From Ilyomonas sp965247435 (GTDB lineage Bacteria; Bacteroidota; Bacteroidia; Chitinophagales; Chitinophagaceae): a stretch of DNA of 64,000 nucleotides. Below the pieces are notes generated by a model. The model did not search any database and was not told the DNA's origin. It saw only the letters and a program-made list of their open reading frames with translations. Made by a program: the position numbers and the translations under genes. Positions 8,896-14,973 of this stretch are shown in pieces. Positions within the stretch are counted from its first letter, which is position 1. Each line of letters opens with the position of its first letter. The DNA is taken from contig OZ252019.1 of assembly GCA_965247435.1 (NCBI GenBank), forward strand, positions 248,001-312,000, given 5' to 3'.

Positions 8896-8920
8896 TTTTG
8901 TGGCTTTATGCCTTTGTGGC
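8896..8920 (+). repeat. forward copy of the 22-nt GTGGC repeat
   Basis: TTTTGTGGCTTTATGCCTTTGTGGC lies 23 nt before the AAA+ gene start. Over 21 positions it differs at two from the reverse complement of the copy at 36614. A weaker, decayed copy may exist at about 8771-8792. Confidence 0.7.
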
Positions 8921-8943
8921 ATCAATAAATTCAACAAATACGA

Positions 8944-10488
8944 ATGAACATACAACAAATAAAAACATTAGGCGAGTTAAAGAAAGGCGGGTACAAACCC
9001 AAATCAATTAAAGAGGAAATCCGTGATAATCTTATTCAAAAAATCCGCAATAAAGAAAACCCGTTCACCGGTATTGTGGGTTATGAAGACACCGTAATTC
9101 CGGATACTGAAAGGGCTTTGCTGAGCCGGCACAACATCCTGTTCCTGGGCTTGCGCGGGCAGGCAAAAACCCGTATGGCGCGGCAAATGACGGAATTACT
9201 GGACGAATACATACCGGCTATAGAAGGCAGTGAAGTGAATGATGATCCGTTGAATCCGCTAAGCAAATATGCCAAAGACCAGATTGCGGAGCATGGCGAT
9301 GCCACGCCCATTCACTGGATACACCGCAGCGAGCGCTATGGCGAAAAATTAGCAACGCCCGATGTAAGCGTAGCCGATCTGATTGGCGATATTGACCCGA
9401 TAAAAGCGGCTAACCTGCGCCTCTCTTTTGCCGATGAAAGAGTAATTCATTATGGTATTATTCCACGCAGCAACCGCGGCATTTTTGTAATTAATGAGCT
9501 GCCCGATTTGCAGGCGCGCATACAGGTAGCGCTCTTCAACATTCTGCAGGAAGGCGATATACAAATTCGTGGTTTCAAGCTGCGCATGCCGCTCGACATT
9601 TTGTTTGTGTTTACTGCCAACCCCGAAGATTATACCAATCGCGGCAGCATCGTTACACCGCTTAAAGACCGCATTCAAAGCCAGATACTTACCCATTATC
9701 CCAAAGACATAGAAACCTCCCTAAGTATTACAGAGCAGGAGGCGGATATACTCGACGAGCAGAAGCAAAAAGTAGCTGTAAGCGATCTTATTAAGCGGCT
9801 GGTAGAACAGGTGGCTTTTGAGGCGCGCAGCAATGAATACGTAGATAAAAAAAGTGGCGTAAGTGCAAGGCTTACCATAGCTGCATTTGAGAACGCAGTA
9901 AGCAGTGCCGAGCGTCGTGCCATCATTCACAATGAGAAGCAGACACAGGTATGGATAAGCGATTTATCAGGCATCATTCCATCTATTACCGGCAAGATAG
10001 AACTGGTGTATGAAGGCGAGCAGGAAGGTCCGTACCAGGTGGCTGTTAACTTACTCGATAAAGCCATCCGCACACAGTTTCTGCAATACTTTCCCAACCC
10101 CGAGGCGCAAAAGAAAAAGCGTACTACAGGCAAGCAATCGCAGGTGGCAAAAGCGGAGGAAGAAAACCCTTATAAAGCCATTACGCGCTGGTTTGATAGC
10201 GGTAATCACCTCGATCTTTTTGTGGACATGAAAGACGTGGAAAAAATAGCCGCTTTATATAAAGTAGATGGGCTGTATGGTTTTGTAAAGAAATATTTTC
10301 CGCAGGCGGCTGAAAAAGAAAATGCATTGCTCATGGAATTTGTGCTGCATGGCTTATCGGCTTATTCACTCATCAGCAAAAAAACAATTGAAGGTAAAAT
10401 ACAGTTTAAAGACCTGATCGGCAGCATGATGAATTTGGGCCAGATGAATATAGAAGATGATGACTATAACGAAGATGATTACAAGTAA
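8944..10488 (+). CDS. ChlI/BchI-like AAA+ ATPase (magnesium chelatase-like)
   Basis: The 514-residue protein has an AAA+ core of the ChlI/MoxR type. Walker A is unusual, GLRGQAKTR (residues 69-77) instead of GxxGxGKT, and Walker B reads FVINE (181-185) with Asn where Asp is usual. Sensor 1 is FTANPEDY (about 223-230). A helical extension and a C-terminal acidic tail (EDDDYNEDDY) follow. The Lys and Thr of Walker A and the catalytic Glu of Walker B remain, so ATP binding and perhaps hydrolysis are plausible. With the VWA protein at 7171 it forms the ATPase-adaptor pair known from magnesium chelatase and MoxR systems. The process served is unknown, as there are no tetrapyrrole genes nearby. Confidence 0.85.
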   Translation: MNIQQIKTLGELKKGGYKPKSIKEEIRDNLIQKIRNKENPFTGIVGYEDTVIPDTERALLSRHNILFLGLRGQAKTRMARQMTELLDEYIPAIEGSEVNDDPLNPLSKYAKDQIAEHGDATPIHWIHRSERYGEKLATPDVSVADLIGDIDPIKAANLRLSFADERVIHYGIIPRSNRGIFVINELPDLQARIQVALFNILQEGDIQIRGFKLRMPLDILFVFTANPEDYTNRGSIVTPLKDRIQSQILTHYPKDIETSLSITEQEADILDEQKQKVAVSDLIKRLVEQVAFEARSNEYVDKKSGVSARLTIAAFENAVSSAERRAIIHNEKQTQVWISDLSGIIPSITGKIELVYEGEQEGPYQVAVNLLDKAIRTQFLQYFPNPEAQKKKRTTGKQSQVAKAEEENPYKAITRWFDSGNHLDLFVDMKDVEKIAALYKVDGLYGFVKKYFPQAAEKENALLMEFVLHGLSAYSLISKKTIEGKIQFKDLIGSMMNLGQMNIEDDDYNEDDYK

Positions 10489-10599
10489 TTTTTACTTCGA
10501 TATAGTTAATAATCAGTTGAACACTAAAAATTATCAATTGACAACAGATCGTCTCTGGTCTGAAAATTGTTTGCATTTCAGCATAAAAAACTTACAACT

Positions 10600-10782
10600 A
10601 TGGAAGATAAACAACAAACTGATAAGCCTACCTCCGATGCTATGAAAGGCTATAATCCTACCGATCGGGATTTTCAGCGTACGGAGGAAGATATAGACAA
10701 CATCTCGGAATCTGAAAAAGAAGCGTTGAACAAAAACACGGAAAAGGCGAATGCCGAGCCCGATAAAGATAAGGTTGGTTAA
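10600..10782 (+). CDS. small acidic hydrophilic protein, 60 aa
   Basis: Starts MEDKQQTDKPTSDAMKGYNP and is almost entirely charged or polar, with no hydrophobic core, Cys or membrane segment. It is probably intrinsically disordered. The frame is closed by a TAA 18 nt before a clear terminator, and the composition fits the neighbouring genes, which supports a real gene. An in-frame ATG at 10567 would add 11 residues with no conserved look, so the ATG at 10600 is chosen. I do not recognise a domain. It is not obviously linked to the AAA+ gene 110 nt upstream. Confidence 0.6.
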   Translation: MEDKQQTDKPTSDAMKGYNPTDRDFQRTEEDIDNISESEKEALNKNTEKANAEPDKDKVG

Positions 10783-10799
10783 TACAGCATATTTATACA

Positions 10800-10829
10800 A
10801 TGGCTGACGTTGCAATACACGTCAGCCAT
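10800..10829 (+). terminator. intrinsic terminator
   Basis: 11-nt perfect stem ATGGCTGACGT / ACGTCAGCCAT around an 8-nt loop, followed by a T/A-rich tract. It ends the small-protein transcript 18 nt after its stop codon. Confidence 0.8.
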
Positions 10830-10844
10830 TCTTAATTATAATTT

Positions 10845-11243
10845 ATGGAAGAAAAATTCAACGAATCTACCATCAACCGCCCTGACGGTGACCGGCTGCT
10901 CGATGCGCCGTTTGTAATCGCCGATCTCGGGGCTTATATACACCAAATTACAACGGAAGATGCCTGGTTTAAAAATGACCGGAACGCGATTACGCTTTTC
11001 AAAAGCAATCACATCAGCGTAGTATTGGTTGCCTTGCGCGAAACGGCTGAGATGAAGCCGCCATCGCCATCGGCGGGCGTTGCTGTTTTACAGGTGATGA
11101 GTGGCGAACTAAGTATTGAAATAGAAGGGCAAACATTTACTGCAGGCCGCCAGCAGTTAGTAAGTTTTCATGAGCAGCAGCAATACAACATTGCAGCAAC
11201 AGAAGAATCTATCTTTTTGCTGACGGTATATAACCGGGACTAA
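10845..11243 (+). CDS. cupin-fold hypothetical protein
   Basis: The 132-residue soluble protein has the strand pattern of a small RmlC-like cupin: SVVLVALRETAEMKPP, then the turn motif AVLQVMSGELSIEIEGQTF (about 85-103), then GRQQLVSFHEQQQYNI, ending with IFLLTVY. The first-motif histidines that would bind metal in classical cupins are not obvious, and only H114 lies in the expected region, so a non-metal or divergent cupin is likely. Substrate unknown. It starts 15 nt after the preceding terminator and is followed by two hairpins, so it is probably transcribed alone. The fold call comes from the pattern and not from a named family match. Confidence 0.65.
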   Translation: MEEKFNESTINRPDGDRLLDAPFVIADLGAYIHQITTEDAWFKNDRNAITLFKSNHISVVLVALRETAEMKPPSPSAGVAVLQVMSGELSIEIEGQTFTAGRQQLVSFHEQQQYNIAATEESIFLLTVYNRD

Positions 11244-11258
11244 TAAAGATTTTATTGT

Positions 11259-11324
11259 GAACGCTGACTGGGTTCAAAACCCTGTCAGCGTTCAGGAGTT
11301 CCGAACTTTCAAAAGGTTCGGAAC
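11259..11324. terminator. two tandem hairpins before carB, second one terminator-like
   Basis: Hairpin 1 pairs GAACGCTGAC (11259-11268) with GTCAGCGTTC (11284-11293). Hairpin 2 pairs GTTCCGAAC (11298-11306) with GTTCGGAAC (11316-11324) and is followed by a pyrimidine-rich CCTTCTTCTTTT tract. Hairpin 2 can terminate the cupin transcript. Hairpin 1 resembles a dispersed intergenic palindrome. A TACATTTG promoter box at 11398-11405 follows, 16 nt before the carB ATG. Confidence 0.6.
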
Positions 11325-11421
11325 CCTTCTTCTTTTATACTTTCCGGCTTCCGGACTTTTTTCCAATATTCGTCTCCTGCATTTCTTTCTGCATCCTTAC
11401 ATTTGCACAATTTGTTTTTAT

Positions 11422-13068
11422 ATGCCGAAAGATTTATCTATCCGTTCCGTGCTTATTGTTGGTTCCGGTCCCATTATTATCGGGCAGGCGTGCGAGTTCG
11501 ACTACTCCGGTTCGCAGGCAGCCCGCAGCCTGCGCGAAGAAGGTATCCGGGTAATACTCATCAACAGCAACCCGGCTACTATTATGACCGACCCGATGAT
11601 GGCCGACAAGGTATATCTGTTGCCGCTTACCGCAGAAAGTATCGAGCAGATTTTGATGGAAAACCAGATAGATGCGGTGTTGCCAACAATGGGTGGGCAA
11701 ACTGCCCTCAACCTGTGTAAAGAAGCAGATGAATTAGGTATCTGGCAAAAGTATGGCGTGCGTATGATTGGGGTTGATGTAGCTGCCATTGATACGGCTG
11801 AAGACCGCGAAAAGTTCAGGCAGTTAATGGTGAACATCGGCATTAAAGTAGCGCCCAGCCATGTAGCCAACAGTTTCCTCGAAGGGAAAGAATTCGCCCA
11901 GCAAATCGGGTTTCCATTAGTAATACGTCCGTCGTTTACTTTGGGCGGCACGGGCGGCAGTTTTGTGCATGATAAAAGCGAACTGGATGAAGCGCTGAAA
12001 CGTGGTCTGGAAGCATCACCGATACATGAAGTGCTGGTAGAAAAAGCGGTGCTCGGCTGGAAAGAGTTTGAACTGGAGCTGCTGCGCGATATGAGCGATA
12101 ATGTAGTAATTATTTGCACGGTCGAAAACGTAGATCCGATGGGTATCCATACCGGCGATTCAATCACTGTTGCACCGGCGATGACGCTGAGCGATACGGC
12201 GTTCCAGGACATGCGCAACAAAGCCATGCTGATGATGCGCAGCTTAGGAAATTTTGCCGGTGGCTGCAATGTGCAATTTGCACAAAATCCCGAAACCGAA
12301 GAATTGATTGCGGTTGAAATAAACCCGCGGGTGAGCCGCTCTTCTGCGCTGGCCAGTAAAGCCACCGGTTATCCCATTGCAAAGATTGCTGCGAAGCTGG
12401 CCATTGGTTATGCACTGGACGAATTAAAGAACCAGATTACACAAACAACATCTGCTTATTTTGAACCGGCGCTCGATTATGTGATTGTAAAAGTGCCGCG
12501 CTGGAATTTCGATAAATTTAAAGGGGCCAATGATACGCTGGGTCTGCAGATGAAAAGTGTGGGCGAAGTGATGGCCATCGGCAGAAGCTTTACCGAAGCG
12601 ATACAAAAAGCTTGTCAGAGCCTGGAGAATGAAGCGGTTGGCTTAGGCTATTATGGCAAAAGCCTGATGAAAAGCGATGAGCTGATCGAGTATATTAAAA
12701 CGCCGAAGTGGGACCGTATTTTCCGGATAAAGGATGCCCTGATGCAGGGCAGCACCATTAAAACAATTGTGCAGGCAACCGGCATAGACCGCTGGTTTAT
12801 TTACCAGATACAAAATATTTGTACCATAGAAAAACAACTGGGCCGCTATTCGCTGGAAACACTGCCTGCCGACTTATTAAAAGAGGCCAAAAAGAATGGT
12901 TTTGGCGATGAGCAGATTGCCCGCATTCTTACGCACAATTGTACCGAGGATGAAGTATATGAAAAGCGCAAAGCATTAGGCATTACGCGCGTGTATAAAA
13001 TGGTAGATACCTGCAGCGCTGAGTTTGAAGCAAAAACACCTTATTTCTACAGTACGTTTGAAGGGTAA
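11422..13068 (+). CDS. carB: carbamoyl-phosphate synthase large subunit, N-terminal half only
   Basis: CarB makes carbamoyl phosphate for pyrimidine and arginine synthesis. This ORF gives 548 residues from ATG 11422 (MPKDLSIRSVLIVGSGPIII). It holds the first ATP-grasp module (carboxyphosphate synthesis; signatures GQACEFDYSGSQA, RPSFTLGGTGGSF, EINPRVSRSSALASKATGYP) and the oligomerisation domain ending AKTPYFYSTFEG. A normal large subunit then continues into a second ATP-grasp domain (carbamoyl phosphate synthesis) and an MGS regulatory domain, giving over 900 residues. Here a TAA ends the frame and an antisense Uma2 gene begins, so the second half is missing at this locus. Either the enzyme is split, with a separate C-half elsewhere, or it is truncated. 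The motifs are intact and no frameshift is visible. Confidence 0.88.
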   Translation: MPKDLSIRSVLIVGSGPIIIGQACEFDYSGSQAARSLREEGIRVILINSNPATIMTDPMMADKVYLLPLTAESIEQILMENQIDAVLPTMGGQTALNLCKEADELGIWQKYGVRMIGVDVAAIDTAEDREKFRQLMVNIGIKVAPSHVANSFLEGKEFAQQIGFPLVIRPSFTLGGTGGSFVHDKSELDEALKRGLEASPIHEVLVEKAVLGWKEFELELLRDMSDNVVIICTVENVDPMGIHTGDSITVAPAMTLSDTAFQDMRNKAMLMMRSLGNFAGGCNVQFAQNPETEELIAVEINPRVSRSSALASKATGYPIAKIAAKLAIGYALDELKNQITQTTSAYFEPALDYVIVKVPRWNFDKFKGANDTLGLQMKSVGEVMAIGRSFTEAIQKACQSLENEAVGLGYYGKSLMKSDELIEYIKTPKWDRIFRIKDALMQGSTIKTIVQATGIDRWFIYQIQNICTIEKQLGRYSLETLPADLLKEAKKNGFGDEQIARILTHNCTEDEVYEKRKALGITRVYKMVDTCSAEFEAKTPYFYSTFEG

Positions 13069-13643
13069 TTACCTGCTACTGTACTCTTCTGCACAAGTGG
13101 CGAAAGAACGGAGAGCTGTTTTTTGAAAATTTCGGTAAAGTTGAAATCTACAGAGCAGTTAATGGTTAGTATAAAACTGCTTTTCTCAACGCTTTTATAT
13201 TTATTATCAGTCAGTTCAAATACTTCAACGGTTTCTTTGGTATAATCAGCCATGATATAATACTTCACACCATTTTCCCTATATAACTCAAACTTAATAT
13301 TCCTGTCTTTCAACAGGCTGGCCGGCGATAATATTTCTACAATTAATACGGGTGGAAATTCCAAATAGTCTCCTTTTATTTCACCGCAAACAATCATTAC
13401 ATCGGGTCTTACAACCGTTTCATTACTTATCTTCCAGTCAAGCTCAGTAAAGACCATGCAGTTGCAATAGTCGCTTGTATCAAATTTATTTATTGCTTGT
13501 TTTGATAGTCTTAGCTGCACAGTGTTGTGCTGCCACTTTGCAGAAGGCAGCATTTTGTATGGATAGCCTTTTATTAATTCCCAATCTTCCTGCCAGCGGG
13601 CCTAATCCTCGTAGGTATAGCGAGGCACGATTGAAGCGTCCAT
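13047..13643 (-). pseudogene. Uma2 family endonuclease gene interrupted by an in-frame TAG
   Basis: Uma2 (DUF820) proteins have a PD-(D/E)XK nuclease fold. From ATG 13643 the frame reads MDASIVPRYTYED, then TAG (13602-13604), then ARWQEDWELIKGYPYKM and onward in the same frame to 13047. Family members have a Tyr after YTYED, so a TAT/TAC-to-TAG change is the simplest explanation. The downstream 168 residues keep RPDVMIVC, PVLIVEILSPAS, KFELYRENGVKYYIMADY and the C-terminal strands. An internal ATG at 13553 could start a shortened protein missing the first 30 residues. Its 3' end overlaps the carB 3' end by 22 nt on the opposite strand. Functional status is uncertain. Confidence 0.8.
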
Positions 13644-13691
13644 AACAATTATTTCTTCAAAATTATATATAAATCAGGTCGCTCCGGGCAA

Positions 13692-13937
13692 TTACTCTGC
13701 GATTTGTTCATCGCTGTTCATATAAAAACTTAGTGCGCCGGAAGGACAGTTTTGTACATGTTGTATAATGGTCGCTGTATCTGCGCCCAGCGGATTTATC
13801 CACGGCTTTATAAAGGGATTAAATACCTGGGGCAGACCGGTTGCGCCCTGCCAGCAACGTTTGGAGTGAATGCACAGCGCAGGCTTCCAAACAATCGTTA
13901 CTTCGCCGTTGCTGTACTTTTTAATGATGTCTTTCAT
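13692..13937 (-). CDS. divergent 4Fe-4S mono-cluster (Fer4_19-like) protein
   Basis: An 81-residue protein of the (4Fe-4S)-binding family. It has the widely spaced cysteine pattern C-I-H-S-K-R-C near residue 25 and a downstream NCPSGAL Cys near residue 63. The intervening WINPLGADTATII segment is typical of the family. It probably carries electrons or stores a cluster, but its partner is unknown. It is 10 nt downstream of the pirin gene on the same strand, so the two are likely co-transcribed. It lies between pirin and the interrupted Uma2 gene. Confidence 0.8.
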   Translation of the reverse strand: MKDIIKKYSNGEVTIVWKPALCIHSKRCWQGATGLPQVFNPFIKPWINPLGADTATIIQHVQNCPSGALSFYMNSDEQIAE

Positions 13938-13947
13938 ACATTATGAT

Positions 13948-14790
13948 TTAATACAAAAATCCCATTTTGCCGTCTTTATAATCACGCATGGCTTCTAAGA
14001 TTTCTGTCTGCGTATTCATTACAAAAGGGCCTTGACTCACCAGCGGCTCATCAATCGGTTCGCCCGACAACAATAACATCTTAGCATCTGTTTCGGCTTG
14101 TAAAACGATGTCGCCATCTCCATATTCAAACCAAATCAGATGGTGCTGACCAACCTTTTTGTCATCATTTATTTTTATTTCTCCTTCCAGCATATACAGC
14201 GCTACATTATTGCCGGCAGGAAAGACGAATGTATAATCACTTGCTGCTTTCATGTGTAACATGGCTGTAAAAACCTTAGCATGTGCAGGGCCTGTTTTGC
14301 CATCATACTCTCCCGAAACCAATCTTAATTCCACACCTTCTTTTGCTATCAATACAATCTCTTCTTTGGTAACCGGCTGGTAAGAAGGCACTTTCATTTT
14401 TTGTGATGCCGGCAGGTTTATCCAGAGCTGGATACCCTGAAGACGCCCGCCTTTTGCTGCAAAAGCCTTTCCTGTTTTCTCCGCATGAATTATGCCGCGG
14501 CCGGCATTGATCCACTGCACTTCGTTATCGTTAATAACCCTTGTATTGCCTAAAGAATCTTCATGTTCTACGGCACCTTCGTACATGAAAGTAATAGGCA
14601 TAAAGCCACGGTGCGGATGTGGCGGCACATCAAAATTATTGTGCCCCGGCTCCATCATAAAATCGAAATGGTGCAACAGAATAAACGGGCTTATCTGCTG
14701 CAAGCCAGCAACAGGCAAGGGCTGGCGCAATCGGATAGCACCCATTTTTACCAGCGGCGCCGGTATTGTTTGTTTAATATTTCTATGCAT
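13948..14790 (-). CDS. pirin family protein (bicupin)
   Basis: Pirins are iron-binding bicupins; bacterial members act as quercetinase-like dioxygenases or as redox-linked regulators. The 280 residues include the metal-site histidines in VPPHPHRGF (H58, H60), a further His in AVEHEDS, and the Glu-containing GRGIIHAEK motif. A second cupin (about 165-260) and the C-terminal GEPIDEPLVSQGPFVMNT signature follow. No signal peptide is visible. The gene is upstream of the Fe-S protein gene with a 10-nt gap, and it is divergent from the TonB-dependent receptor. The native substrate cannot be assigned from sequence. Confidence 0.92.
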   Translation of the reverse strand: MHRNIKQTIPAPLVKMGAIRLRQPLPVAGLQQISPFILLHHFDFMMEPGHNNFDVPPHPHRGFMPITFMYEGAVEHEDSLGNTRVINDNEVQWINAGRGIIHAEKTGKAFAAKGGRLQGIQLWINLPASQKMKVPSYQPVTKEEIVLIAKEGVELRLVSGEYDGKTGPAHAKVFTAMLHMKAASDYTFVFPAGNNVALYMLEGEIKINDDKKVGQHHLIWFEYGDGDIVLQAETDAKMLLLSGEPIDEPLVSQGPFVMNTQTEILEAMRDYKDGKMGFLY

Positions 14791-14973
14791 ACTATTTTAT
14801 TTGTTTTTTTATGATCTTATAAACAATAAAGTTATTTATGCAAAGTTGCATATATATCCTATGCTGTACAATAAGGTACATTAAGAAATTGCTCTTTTTA
14901 TTTCAGTAAAGTAATCTGATTGCGAGCGTTTAGCTTTTACATCTGCATCTTTGTATCTTTCCTGCACAAATTA

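Noticed and set aside
11502..12365. 287-aa minus-strand ORF antisense to carB
   Set aside because: Ser/Ile-rich shadow of an intact ATP-grasp coding frame.
13047..13068. Idea that carB is frameshifted and continues after its stop
   Set aside because: No second ATP-grasp motif is found in any plus frame after 13068; the following DNA encodes Uma2 on the other strand.
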